Positions 35,159 to 44,154 of a stretch of 51,819 nucleotides of DNA are shown one piece after another. Every line of letters begins with the position of its first letter. Positions within the stretch are counted from its first letter, which is position 1. This stretch comes from an uncultured Saprospiraceae bacterium. Its GTDB lineage: Bacteria; Bacteroidota; Bacteroidia; Chitinophagales; Saprospiraceae. The DNA lies in the NCBI GenBank assembly GCA_937922815.1, contig CALAJP010000216.1, positions 1 to 51,819 of the forward strand, read 5' to 3'. Under the pieces are notes generated by a model, which made no database searches, had not been told where the DNA came from, and was given only the letters and a program-made list of their open reading frames with translations. Made by a program: the position numbers and the translations under genes.

Positions 35159-36037
35159 GTGAACCAAACTGTTGTTACATATCAACCACTAAAAGACTTT
35201 GCCCAGCTTGTTAAGTTGCGTTTATCTCTTACCGTTGTCTTTTCTTCAGCTATTGCTTTTGCCATTGCTGCTGGAAGTGCAATAACATTTAAGGCTTTGT
35301 TAGTCTTATCTTTGGGAGGTTTTTTTGTAACGTCTGCTTCTAATATTTTGAATGAAGTATTAGAGAAAGATTATGACAGAATGATGGCTCGTACACAAAA
35401 TAGACCTTTGGTTACAGGTAGAATATCTGTATCAACAGCTGTATTAATGGCGGGTTTATTTTTGATGACTGGACTTACTTTATTGTCTATGTTTAATGCT
35501 TTGACGGGACTTTTAGGTGTAATAGCATTTATTTTATATGCTTTTGTTTACACTCCTTATAAGAGAATATCAGTAGTCGCAGTGTACATAGGTGCTATAC
35601 CTGGAGCATTGCCAACTATGATTGGAGTAGTGGCTGTACATAATGAGTTATCCGATTTAGCGTTGTTTTTATTCGGATTACAGTTAGTGTGGCAATTACC
35701 TCATTTCTGGTCAATTGGTTGGTTAGCTTATGAAGATTATCGAGCAGCTGGCTTTAAGTTTTTACCAGATTCAGGAGAGAAGGCCGATAATACCCTAGGT
35801 GGTTTAGCTTTTTATAGCTCTATAGCACTATTCCCTTTATTGATATTGGGATTTATGAATGAAACTATTGGAGTATTCACATTGATTTCAGGGTTAGCGT
35901 TAAGTTTTTTCTATTCTTATTATTCATTTTTAATGAAAAGAGAAGCAACTCGACCATCATCTTTGAAAGTAATGTTTTACTCGTTTTTATATTTACCCGC
36001 TATATTAATTGTTTTATTAATAGAGACTTTAGTTTAA
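35159..36037 (+). CDS. ctaB: Protoheme IX farnesyltransferase (heme O synthase)
   Basis: The 292-residue UbiA-family membrane protein farnesylates heme B to heme O, the precursor of the heme A used by CoxA. It has the prenyl-diphosphate motif N-x3-EKDYDRMMARTQNRPLVTG-like at about residues 64-85 and the second Asp-rich site DYRAAGFKFLPD. The start is GTG at 35159. It is placed between coxA and the subunit III genes; no heme A synthase (ctaA) is in this window. Confidence 0.94.
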   Translation: MNQTVVTYQPLKDFAQLVKLRLSLTVVFSSAIAFAIAAGSAITFKALLVLSLGGFFVTSASNILNEVLEKDYDRMMARTQNRPLVTGRISVSTAVLMAGLFLMTGLTLLSMFNALTGLLGVIAFILYAFVYTPYKRISVVAVYIGAIPGALPTMIGVVAVHNELSDLALFLFGLQLVWQLPHFWSIGWLAYEDYRAAGFKFLPDSGEKADNTLGGLAFYSSIALFPLLILGFMNETIGVFTLISGLALSFFYSYYSFLMKREATRPSSLKVMFYSFLYLPAILIVLLIETLV

Positions 36038-36045
36038 TAATTAAT

Positions 36046-36627
36046 ATGCAAACAGTAAAATTGAAACAAACTAAAAGAAATAAAATTGACCCTAAAATAT
36101 TTGCATTGCTGTTAGCTTGTGCAAGTATGACCATGGTTTTTCTTGCTTATACGAGTGCTTATATTATTCGTCAAGCAGCAGGCAATTGGTTAGAATTTAG
36201 GTTGCCTAATGAATTTTTTATTAGTACGGGCATTTTATTTCTTAGTAGTATATGTATTCATTTTTCTTATCGCTTTTTTAAGAAAAAAAATACATCGTTA
36301 TATCGAGGTTTGTTATTATTGACTTTAGTACTGGGTATAATCTTTATTTATATTCAATACTTAGGTTGGCAGCAAATGTTAACTATGGGAATAGAGTTGA
36401 ACACCAACCCATCAGGTTCATTTGTTTATGTAATTAGTGGAATGCATATAGCTCATGTTTTCGGAGGTTTAGGTGTATTAATTACTGCTTTATTACATGC
36501 TTTTTTGTTGGAGCATAGGGTGACAGAAAAGCGAATTTTAAGATTTAGACTTACTTTAATATATTGGCATTTTGTCGACTTTTTATGGATATATTTGCTA
36601 ATATTTTTTACACTACAAAAAGTATAA
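36046..36627 (+). CDS. Heme-copper oxidase subunit III, short form
   Basis: The 193-residue protein has five membrane helices and the subunit III C-terminal signature: ISGMHIAHVFGGLG and RLTLIYWHFVDFLWIYL. It is the first of two adjacent subunit III homologues; such pairs are common in Bacteroidota aa3 operons. It starts 8 bases after ctaB. Confidence 0.9.
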   Translation: MQTVKLKQTKRNKIDPKIFALLLACASMTMVFLAYTSAYIIRQAAGNWLEFRLPNEFFISTGILFLSSICIHFSYRFFKKKNTSLYRGLLLLTLVLGIIFIYIQYLGWQQMLTMGIELNTNPSGSFVYVISGMHIAHVFGGLGVLITALLHAFLLEHRVTEKRILRFRLTLIYWHFVDFLWIYLLIFFTLQKV

Positions 36628-36643
36628 AATTAATTAAATAAAG

Positions 36644-37480
36644 ATGGCAACAGAAACTTTACAAAAAAGCACCACACAACAAGATGCTTGGGAAGGAGGG
36701 GACAAGAAACCTTTTGAAGCCAGTTATGGCAAGATAATGATGTGGTACTTCTTGTTATCAGATGCTTTCACATTTGCAGGATTTCTTATCGCATACGCAG
36801 CATTACGGTTTAGTGTACCTTCATGGCCTGTACCTGATTTTGTGTTTTCAACAACTCCTTTTGGTGGACATCATTTACCGCTGATTTTTGTAACATTTAT
36901 GTCTTTTGTATTAATCATCAGCTCTGCTACAATGGTTAGAGCGGTACAAGAAGGGCATCGAGAAAACAAAAACGGAGTAGTCTTTTGGATGTTTTTAACA
37001 ATCATTGGTGGAGCGGCTTTCTTAGGTTGTCAAGCTTGGGAATGGAATAATTTGATTAATGTTGAACACATGACCTTACATACCAATCCGTTTGGTACCC
37101 ATGAAGAAGCGGGTACTTACATGGAAGGAGATGGTGTTGATATCAAAGAAGGGGATTCATTTACTGCGGGAGAACCATATCTGATACATAATGTAGATGG
37201 ACATTATCATCAGTTAAAATATAAAACAGTTGACGGAGAAGTTAAGCAACAAGCTTTTGGTCCTAAGACTTTCGGTGCGTTATTCTTTTTTATCACGGGA
37301 TTTCACGGGTTTCACGTACTTTCTGGAGTTGTGTTCTTAATTATCATTGCGGTTAATTCATTCAGTGGTTTATACGAAAAGAGAAAGAATGGATACGAAA
37401 TGGTAGAGAAAATAGGTTTGTATTGGCATTTTGTCGATTTGGTATGGGTATTTGTTTTCTTAGCATTCTATTTATTATAG
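36644..37480 (+). CDS. coxC: Cytochrome c oxidase subunit III, long form
   Basis: The 278-residue protein has family motifs WYFLLSDAFTFAGFLIAY near the N-terminus and FHGFHVLSG plus YWHFVDLVWVFVF at the C-terminus. An extra hydrophilic segment of about 60 residues (about 146-206, rich in Glu, Gly and His) is inserted between membrane helices, on one side of the membrane. It is second of the subunit III pair, 16 bases after the short form. Confidence 0.93.
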   Translation: MATETLQKSTTQQDAWEGGDKKPFEASYGKIMMWYFLLSDAFTFAGFLIAYAALRFSVPSWPVPDFVFSTTPFGGHHLPLIFVTFMSFVLIISSATMVRAVQEGHRENKNGVVFWMFLTIIGGAAFLGCQAWEWNNLINVEHMTLHTNPFGTHEEAGTYMEGDGVDIKEGDSFTAGEPYLIHNVDGHYHQLKYKTVDGEVKQQAFGPKTFGALFFFITGFHGFHVLSGVVFLIIIAVNSFSGLYEKRKNGYEMVEKIGLYWHFVDLVWVFVFLAFYLL

Positions 37481-37548
37481 TTAATAGATATTCTTAATAA
37501 ACACTTATCAATTAAATTTAACAATAAGAAACGTTCAAAATAATAATT

Positions 37549-37968
37549 ATGGGTCACGGTTCATACGAAGATAATAAAAAAGCGGTTTGGAAAGGACTTG
37601 TTATCCTTGCCATTATAACTCTTGTAGAAGTAGCATTTTCTCTTTTTGGAAAGGGATATTTAGGAATTGATCAATCTACTTTTACACTATACTTTGCAGG
37701 TCTATTCTTGATAATATTTTCATTTTATAAAGCATATTATATTATTTATAAGTTTATGCATATGGCCGATGAGGTATCAGGATTACGTCTAAGTGTACTT
37801 TTGCCATGTTTACTTTTGGTATGGGCTATAATTGCTTTTATCATGGAAGGTACTTCTTGGGGAGAAAGAAGAGCATTGATAGAGAATAAAAACTCAGAGC
37901 AGGTAAAAGAAAAAACATCTTTTAACGATACATATTTTATGAACACAAAAGAAATTAACAACGCTTAA
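37549..37968 (+). CDS. coxD: Cytochrome c oxidase subunit IV (prokaryotic)
   Basis: The 139-residue protein has three membrane helices (about 17-37, 45-65, 81-101), the pattern of the small bacterial subunit IV/CtaF family: KGLVILAIITLVEVAFSL and the Y-x2-FMHMADE segment after helix two. It is the last structural oxidase gene. A terminator hairpin starts 42 bases after its stop. Confidence 0.9.
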   Translation: MGHGSYEDNKKAVWKGLVILAIITLVEVAFSLFGKGYLGIDQSTFTLYFAGLFLIIFSFYKAYYIIYKFMHMADEVSGLRLSVLLPCLLLVWAIIAFIMEGTSWGERRALIENKNSEQVKEKTSFNDTYFMNTKEINNA

Positions 37969-38010
37969 TATTCTGAGTATCATAAGGTATAGGTTTTTTT
38001 AACCAATATT

Positions 38011-38052
38011 CATCCTTCTTTCATTGTTATTCGATGAAGGAAGGATGTTTTT
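38011..38052 (+). terminator. Intrinsic terminator between coxD and the SCO-like gene
   Basis: A 14-bp stem (38011-38024 with 38034-38047, one G-U pair) with a 9-base loop is followed by TTTTT. It lies 18 bases ahead of the next ATG, so it should reduce expression of the downstream assembly genes relative to the oxidase. Confidence 0.8.
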
Positions 38053-38070
38053 AATTTATAAGAGTACGTT

Positions 38071-38598
38071 ATGCAAAAAATTGTTTCAGTAGGCTTTTTA
38101 CTTTTGTTATTGGTAGTAGCTCCATTAGGGTCTTGGTATTATTTAAAATCAGGATTTTCTTACCAAAAAAGCGTTTTTGATGAACTGATTCCATTAGGAG
38201 TCTTATCTGGAGACCGTTTACCAAATAATATAACAGAGGAAGGTAAAAAAACTATTTACCTCATCGCCTTGTTAGATGAAAGTAAAGAGTATATCGGTTA
38301 CGAAAAAATAGCAAAACAATTCTCAGAAACAGAATATTTGCAATTATTATGCCTTTCGAATACTGATACTACTAGAAATAGTATAGCTCTTAAGGCTGAA
38401 TTAGATAAGACTAAACAAAAAAGAATTGAATTAGAGAATGAAAAACTAATCCCTTTTTCAGATTCTGATGAGTATTTTGCATTAATTGATACCAATTTTA
38501 TGGTTAAAGGAGTTTATGATTTATCGGAGACTTCTTTAAAAAGAATGGTAGAACATACTACGATTTTGTTGCCTTATAAGTACGAAAGTAAAAGATAA
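38071..38598 (+). CDS. SCO-like membrane-anchored protein without copper-binding cysteines
   Basis: The 175-residue protein has one N-terminal membrane anchor (about 4-24). Its length, position after the oxidase genes and C-terminal pattern (EYFALIDTNFMVKGVYDLSETSLKRMVEH, comparable with the end of SCO1/SenC domains) suggest a thioredoxin-fold SCO relative. However the strand TIYLIALLDES, where SCO proteins carry CPxxC, has no cysteine; the only Cys is in LLCLSN. It could not bind copper in the SCO manner. The assignment rests on fold pattern and context, so it is tentative; a structure prediction would decide. Confidence 0.6.
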   Translation: MQKIVSVGFLLLLLVVAPLGSWYYLKSGFSYQKSVFDELIPLGVLSGDRLPNNITEEGKKTIYLIALLDESKEYIGYEKIAKQFSETEYLQLLCLSNTDTTRNSIALKAELDKTKQKRIELENEKLIPFSDSDEYFALIDTNFMVKGVYDLSETSLKRMVEHTTILLPYKYESKR

Positions 38599-38617
38599 TC
38601 CTTTAAAGTATAATACA

Positions 38618-39145
38618 ATGAAAGAAAATAGAGAATTAGAAAAAAAATTAAATAGATTAGCTGTTGGTGTATCTATTATTGTTTTGGTGATTGTAGGGTT
38701 AATGAGAAGAATTAAGATTGATGTAGGTGTCGATTTTAGTTTTTTACCTCCTTTTCACGCTTTTATGAATTTATTAGCCTGTTTTGCTTTAATAGCGGCT
38801 TTAATTTTTATAAAAAAAGGAAACATGGACTTACATAAAAAATCCATCTATTTTGCTATGTTATGTTCTGCGATATTTTTAGTCTCCTATGTAGTTTATC
38901 ATTTCACTACTCCTGAGACTAAGTATTGTCATGATGGATCTGTTCGTTCGGTATATTTTTTCTTTTTAATCACACATGTGATATTAGCTGGAGCTATACT
39001 GCCTTTTATACTTTTTACCTTTAATAGAGCTTTTACAGGAGATTACGAACGTCATAAAAATATGGCAAGATGGGTATTTCCTCTATGGTTGTACGTTACT
39101 GCAACGGGACCTATCTGCTATTGGATGTTAAAAGATTGTTATTAA
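38618..39145 (+). CDS. DUF420 membrane protein, oxidase assembly-type
   Basis: The 175-residue protein has about five membrane helices and DUF420 hallmarks: PPFHAFMNLLACFALI, GNMDLHKKSI, VSYVVYHFTT, HVILAG and ERHKNMARWVFPLWLYVTATG. DUF420 genes (CtaM in Firmicutes) sit beside heme-copper oxidase genes and are needed for oxidase maturation in some species. Conserved His residues in the helices could bind heme or copper; this is inference. Confidence 0.88.
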   Translation: MKENRELEKKLNRLAVGVSIIVLVIVGLMRRIKIDVGVDFSFLPPFHAFMNLLACFALIAALIFIKKGNMDLHKKSIYFAMLCSAIFLVSYVVYHFTTPETKYCHDGSVRSVYFFFLITHVILAGAILPFILFTFNRAFTGDYERHKNMARWVFPLWLYVTATGPICYWMLKDCY

Positions 39146-39184
39146 TAAGTTAAAAATATTTACTTAATATCTAATTTTATTGAA

Positions 39185-39430
39185 ATGAAACGATTTCAAA
39201 ACTTATTTTTGCTACTATTTTTCATGCTAAATATTCAATTTGTGGATATTTCAGCGCAATGTCCAATGTGTAGAATGAGTGCCGAGACAAACCTAAAGAA
39301 CGGAGGAACTCAAGGAAAAGGACTAAATAAGGGTATCCTTTATTTGTTTGCCGCACCGTATTTGTTGATTGGTGGTCTTGGATATGTTTGGTACAAAAAT
39401 AGAGCAGGGGAGTCTCGTGATGAAATTTAA
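39185..39430 (+). CDS. Small membrane protein with CPMCRM motif
   Basis: The 81-residue protein has a signal peptide (about 1-24, ending SAQ), then CPMCRMSAETNLKNGG, a short Gly/Lys linker, and one C-terminal membrane helix (about 50-70) ending YKNR. Small C-x-M-C-R proteins of this form occur near oxidase assembly genes in other Bacteroidota as far as I recall; the role is unknown. C-x2-C-x-M is a plausible Cu(I) ligand set on the periplasmic side. It is last in the run and 39 bases after the DUF420 gene. Confidence 0.75.
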   Translation: MKRFQNLFLLLFFMLNIQFVDISAQCPMCRMSAETNLKNGGTQGKGLNKGILYLFAAPYLLIGGLGYVWYKNRAGESRDEI

Positions 39431-39456
39431 CATTTTGTGACATTTATACTTTTAGA

Positions 39457-39488
39457 TTTGACACTTTAAATAAAAGTGTGCAACTTTG
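39457..39488 (+). promoter_or_regulatory. Promoter with internal palindrome ahead of the PorP/CHU_C operon
   Basis: TTTG (39457-39460), 20 bases, then CAACTTTG (39481-39488; one mismatch to TAnnTTTG). The spacer is almost filled by a perfect inverted repeat: ACACTTT (39461-39467), 5 bases, AAAGTGT (39473-39479), extended by TTG and CAA on the outside with one bulged G. A repressor bound here would block the polymerase. It is not followed by a T run, so a terminator is less likely. The leader would be about 65 bases. Confidence 0.55.
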
Positions 39489-39559
39489 TCATTCAAGCAA
39501 AAACTAAATATAACAGTAAATAATCAATACTTTTTTCTCTGAACTAAGCCAATCTTACT

Positions 39560-40585
39560 ATGATTAAAAATTTACTGTTAATAGCATCAATGCTATTTTT
39601 TGTCTTGTCAAGTTTTGCGCAAGATATTCACTTCGTCCAATTCCAAAATACACCTCTGAACCTAAATCCAGCATTGACTGGAATGTTCGGCGGCGACATT
39701 AGAGCTAGTGTTGTCGGTAGGAATCAGTGGAACTCTGTACCTGTAGGATACAAAACAATCACTGCATCTGTAGAAAGCAAGTTTTTCAATGATAGAGTAG
39801 ACAATGCCTTCTTTAGTGGAGGGGTTATCTTATTTCATGACTGGTCTGGAGATAGCGGATTGGGGCGTACTAATATCGGACTATCGGGGTCTTATACTCA
39901 AAAGCTAAACGAGAACAACTTGTTGACTGCTGGGGTTAAGTTTTCGATGCAACAACTTAGATACAATTCTACAAACCTTACTTTTGGTGACCAGTACGAT
40001 GGAGACCAATTCAACTCTAGTACACAGACTACTGACCCTTTAGGTCGTTTGAATAGCTCTAAAATGTATCCAGATATTGGAGGTGGAATTAATTGGCACC
40101 ATCAAGTACCTGCCAAACGTACTCGCTTTGACGTAGGAGCTGCTTTATTTCACATTAACAAACCTGAACAATTATTGTCTAATGGACAAAGTCAAGATTT
40201 GTTTATGAGGGTTAGTGCTTACGCTTTAGCTAATATTAAAATTGCTGAAAAATGGGACGCTGTTGGTTTTCTTTCTAACCAAATACAAGGACCTCATGAA
40301 GAAAGACTTGCAGGTGTGGGAGCAAAATATATTATCCGAAATGATAGCCCTGGTACTCAGTTGGCAATTCAATTAGCAGGTTTTTTCAGATTTAATGACG
40401 AATCAGAAGCTTGGATTCCAGCATTACAAGTAGAATACGGTTATTGGACTCTAGGAGCTACTTATGATTTAAACGTATCGGACTTCCAAGTAGCGACAGA
40501 TAGAAGAGGAGGACCAGAACTTTCTGCTACCTACAGATTAACTAAAGTTAGATCTAATGCAGAGAAAATTTGTCCAGTTTACTAA
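39560..40585 (+). CDS. PorP/SprF-family type IX secretion membrane protein
   Basis: The 341-residue protein has a signal peptide (about 1-20) and the family start DIHFVQFQNTPLNLNPALTGMFGGDIRAS, followed by an alternating strand pattern of an outer-membrane beta-barrel ending in YRLTKVRSNAEKICPVY. SprF is needed to export SprB-like adhesins in Flavobacterium; PorP is needed for T9SS function in Porphyromonas. The neighbour at 40631, 45 bases away, is a CHU_C adhesin, the kind of cargo SprF serves. Confidence 0.93.
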   Translation: MIKNLLLIASMLFFVLSSFAQDIHFVQFQNTPLNLNPALTGMFGGDIRASVVGRNQWNSVPVGYKTITASVESKFFNDRVDNAFFSGGVILFHDWSGDSGLGRTNIGLSGSYTQKLNENNLLTAGVKFSMQQLRYNSTNLTFGDQYDGDQFNSSTQTTDPLGRLNSSKMYPDIGGGINWHHQVPAKRTRFDVGAALFHINKPEQLLSNGQSQDLFMRVSAYALANIKIAEKWDAVGFLSNQIQGPHEERLAGVGAKYIIRNDSPGTQLAIQLAGFFRFNDESEAWIPALQVEYGYWTLGATYDLNVSDFQVATDRRGGPELSATYRLTKVRSNAEKICPVY

Positions 40586-40630
40586 TTCAATCCTTTAACC
40601 CTTATTAATTCATTTCGAAATTATTGTAAA

Positions 40631-43600
40631 ATGATTAAAAATATTTTTTACAAAAGTTTATATATAATATTGTTTACTTTCTTCGGTTCTTCTACTGTAT
40701 TTGCTTCTCATATTGTGGGAGGTGAAATATATTATAAGTGTTTAGGAAATAATCAATATGAAGTAACGATGGAAATTTACAGAGATTGTTTCTTTGGAAA
40801 CCCTAATGCTTACTTTGATGATCCTGCGGTGTTAGGACTTTTTGATACTGATAACGAATTGGTACAACACATTAATATTAAACCAATGGGCGACGACACT
40901 TTGCCCCCTAGAGTTTCTAACGAATGTTTGTTTGTACCAGGAGATATTTGTGTACATACCACTAGATATAGAGATACTATAACCATCCCTGACATTCAAG
41001 GCGGCTTTACTTTGTCGTATCAAAGATGTTGTAGAAACGAAACAATATCTAATATTATAGATCCAGATGATACAGGAGCTACTTTTTCTGTTGTAATTAC
41101 TGAAAAATCTATCCAAGAGTGTAATTCTAGCCCTGTATTCAACGATTATCCTCCAGTCTATATCTGTATTAATGAACCAATTGATTGGGATCATGGGGCA
41201 ACTGACCCTGATGGCGATTCAATAGTATATTCATTATGTACGCCTTTTACAGGATTGACAAGAACAATTCCAGAAAGAACACCAAACCAATTTATTATAA
41301 GTGCTTTAGCTGAAGAATTTACACCTCCTTATGATACTATTGTTTGGCAAGAAGGCTTTGGTCTAGATAATATTTTGGGATCTGAGAATAAATTAAGAAT
41401 TGATTCTCAAACAGGTTTTATCACAGGAGTACCTCAACAATACGGTCAATATGTGGTCGGTATTTGTATGTCTGAGTATAGAAACGGTGAATTACTTTCA
41501 GTAGTAAGAAGAGATTTTCAATATAATGTAGGTGACTGTGAAAAAGTTACGGCTTCAATTAGTAATGATACAGTTCAATGTGAAAACAATACTGTTGAAT
41601 TCATAAATACTAGTATTAGAGCTAATGATTATACTTGGAAGTTTTATGATATAAATGGAAACTTAGAATCAACTTCAAATGTTGAAAACCCCGTTATTGA
41701 TTATGTAGATACGGGCAAGTATAAAGTAACTTTGATTGCAGAACCATTTACGGCATGTGTCGATTCTGTTAATTTTACTATGTTTTTGAAAGAAAAAACT
41801 ATTGATGCTGACTTTAATGCTTTCACTTTAGCATGTAGTGATGAAGCAAGAGTTTCTGTAGAAAATATTACTACAGACCCTGTTTCACCTATTGCGTCAT
41901 ATGAATGGAGTTTAAATGCTGACGCTCCTTTTTCTTCTGAAGTATCACCTGAATTTATTGTGCCAAATGATGGAAATGAAGCTAATTTAAAATTAGTAGC
42001 AATTTCAACAGATGGTTGTACGGACACCTTAATAAAAGCTTTGGATATTACTCACTTTGACGAAAATAGTATTCAAGATACTTTTGCATTATGTAGCGAA
42101 AATTCAATCGTTCTGAGCCCAACTCAATTGCCTGCAGATAGATATGATTTTTCTTGGTCTCCTATGAATGGTCTTTCAGCTACAGATATTCCAAACCCTA
42201 CGGCTACTCCTACTGAGAATACATCATATAGCCTAACGGTAACGGATACAACTAATAATTGTATGAATACATTCAATGTATATGTAGCTGTACCTAACGC
42301 TTCTTTTGAGTCAAATATTAATTTATCGTATGAAGAATGTCAAGGAGAAGATCTAGCTATTAAATTAATAGACAACAGCGTAGGTGGAAGTTTAACTTTA
42401 AATGGAAATAGAACTTGGACATTGGCAGATGGTTCTCGCTCAACAGAAAGAGAAATTTCTATGAATGTAAAAGCTGGAGAGCCTATCTTTGCAATCCTTT
42501 CTGTTCAAAGTGCTGAAGGGTGTACTGCTATTGATACTTTAAATACGCAAGCTAACTCTTTGGAGTTAAATGTTGAAAATTTCTATGAGACTTGCCAAGG
42601 AGATCAAGTAGAGGTAAGGTTTAAAGGAACTTCGGTAACAGATGGGTTTAATATCGTAAATAGAAACTGGGTATTTAGTAACGGAGAAACTTCTACAACA
42701 CAAGAACCAATCATTCTATTGCCTGTTGGAGAATCTATTACGGCCGAATTAACGGCATTAACTGCAGAAGGATGTATTGCTAAATCTGAAACTCCATTTG
42801 GAATTAGAAGCTTGAATGCAGTTCCTTTATCTGGGGAAATGATAGCTTGTAATGGTGTTGGAGTTAACTTAAACCCTAATGCGAACCCTAATTTACAATA
42901 TACTTGGTCGCCTAGTGTTGGTTTAGATGATCCTAATGCTGCAAACCCAGAAGCTACTGTAGAAGAAGATATGCTTTATACTGTAACAATCGCAGACCCA
43001 GAACTAACGGGTTGTACTATTACTGACGAAGTATCTTTATTAAGAGAGTCGGGGTCAGTAACTCCTATGTTTGATTTTGATTTAAACGATTGTGAAAAAG
43101 ATATAACCATTTCTTTTGAAGATATGTCAGTTCCTGAGGGCGTAAATATCGAAGGCTGGAATTGGGTATTCAGTAATGGTACAACTAGTGCCGAACAAAA
43201 CCCTAGTTTGACATTATCTGAATCTCAAGAATTAGATGTAGAATTGAGAGTATTAACAGATGAAGGTTGTTTTCATAGCTTTTCTGAAAATGATATTAAT
43301 ATTAGATCAACGAATATTAGTGATTTAAGTATTTCATCTTCGTTAACTGATATTGTTCAGGGTGACTCTGTATTTTTATTTGCAGCGACATCTCAACCGA
43401 ATGTTACTTACACTTGGGTTCCTGAAAATTTATTAGAAAACAATACGGTTTCTAATCCATTATTTGTTGCTGAGTTAGGTGACCATGATTTTGTGGTAAA
43501 CATTACCGATGAAAATGGCTGTACAGAAAAAGCTTCTTTAAGGTTAGAAGTAGATCCTAATAATAGCTGTGTTGAACCTAACATTTTTGTCCCAACTGGT

Positions 43601-43849
43601 TTTACACCTAATGGTGATGATGACAACCCCGAGTTATTTGTTTATGGTCAGGACATTACGGAAATGGAATTTGTTATTTATAGCAGATGGGGACAAGAGG
43701 TATTTAAAACAACTGACCAAAATGTTGGATGGGACGGTACTTTTGGTGGCGAAGAACTTTCTCCTGATGTTTATGGATATCACTTAAGAGCAGTTTGTTC
43801 GTCTGGTAACGTTTATATTAAGAAAGGTAATGTTTCGATATTACGATAA
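40631..43849 (+). CDS. Giant secreted adhesin-like protein with PKD-like repeats and C-terminal CHU_C domain
   Basis: The 1072-residue protein has a signal peptide (about 1-26), then SHIVGGEIYYKCLGNNQYEV, the start of a large conserved Bacteroidota N-terminal domain (about 26-300) with paired cysteines (CCRN, CINEP). Residues about 305-980 hold several PKD/Ig-like repeats with motifs such as DTGKYKVTL and YTWSPSVGLDDPNAANPEA-type segments. The last 90 residues, from CVEPNIFVPTGFTPNGDD to NVSILR, are a gliding motility-associated C-terminal domain, the type B sorting signal for T9SS. It is likely exported with the help of the PorP/SprF protein encoded just upstream. Confidence 0.94.
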   Translation: MIKNIFYKSLYIILFTFFGSSTVFASHIVGGEIYYKCLGNNQYEVTMEIYRDCFFGNPNAYFDDPAVLGLFDTDNELVQHINIKPMGDDTLPPRVSNECLFVPGDICVHTTRYRDTITIPDIQGGFTLSYQRCCRNETISNIIDPDDTGATFSVVITEKSIQECNSSPVFNDYPPVYICINEPIDWDHGATDPDGDSIVYSLCTPFTGLTRTIPERTPNQFIISALAEEFTPPYDTIVWQEGFGLDNILGSENKLRIDSQTGFITGVPQQYGQYVVGICMSEYRNGELLSVVRRDFQYNVGDCEKVTASISNDTVQCENNTVEFINTSIRANDYTWKFYDINGNLESTSNVENPVIDYVDTGKYKVTLIAEPFTACVDSVNFTMFLKEKTIDADFNAFTLACSDEARVSVENITTDPVSPIASYEWSLNADAPFSSEVSPEFIVPNDGNEANLKLVAISTDGCTDTLIKALDITHFDENSIQDTFALCSENSIVLSPTQLPADRYDFSWSPMNGLSATDIPNPTATPTENTSYSLTVTDTTNNCMNTFNVYVAVPNASFESNINLSYEECQGEDLAIKLIDNSVGGSLTLNGNRTWTLADGSRSTEREISMNVKAGEPIFAILSVQSAEGCTAIDTLNTQANSLELNVENFYETCQGDQVEVRFKGTSVTDGFNIVNRNWVFSNGETSTTQEPIILLPVGESITAELTALTAEGCIAKSETPFGIRSLNAVPLSGEMIACNGVGVNLNPNANPNLQYTWSPSVGLDDPNAANPEATVEEDMLYTVTIADPELTGCTITDEVSLLRESGSVTPMFDFDLNDCEKDITISFEDMSVPEGVNIEGWNWVFSNGTTSAEQNPSLTLSESQELDVELRVLTDEGCFHSFSENDINIRSTNISDLSISSSLTDIVQGDSVFLFAATSQPNVTYTWVPENLLENNTVSNPLFVAELGDHDFVVNITDENGCTEKASLRLEVDPNNSCVEPNIFVPTGFTPNGDDDNPELFVYGQDITEMEFVIYSRWGQEVFKTTDQNVGWDGTFGGEELSPDVYGYHLRAVCSSGNVYIKKGNVSILR

Positions 43850-43910
43850 TTTTAAAACTTCAATTTCTATGTTAAATAGAATTTCAAGAATAAATCTAAA
43901 GTAAGATGGT

Positions 43911-43950
43911 AATCCCGATTTCAAATGTTTTGAAGTCGGGATTTTTTATT
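43911..43950 (+). terminator. Intrinsic terminator after the CHU_C gene
   Basis: A 15-bp stem (43911-43925 with 43929-43943, one G-U pair) with a 3-base loop is followed by TTTTATTTT. It is the strongest terminator in the window. Confidence 0.9.
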
Positions 43951-43985
43951 TTGGGAATATTTTCCCATTTTGGGAGTATTTTCTC
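43948..43985. repeat. Two tandem copies of a 19-bp unit
   Basis: Copies at 43948-43966 and 43967-43985 differ at two positions. The first copy contains a small palindrome (GGGAA-TATT-TTCCC). They lie in the 318-base gap 43850-44167, which otherwise holds only the two terminators listed here. Confidence 0.8.
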
Positions 43986-44154
43986 TTCTTAGAAAAGCCA
44001 TTTTTTTTAAAATAAAAACAATAAGTATTTGATTAGAATAGATTTATAGTATATGAAGAAATATATATTATATATGGTCTGAAATTTGCCTCTATTTAGG
44101 CAAGCAAGCAAAATAAAGAAATTTAAAAATAGTTTATTTGGTGATGTATTTTAT

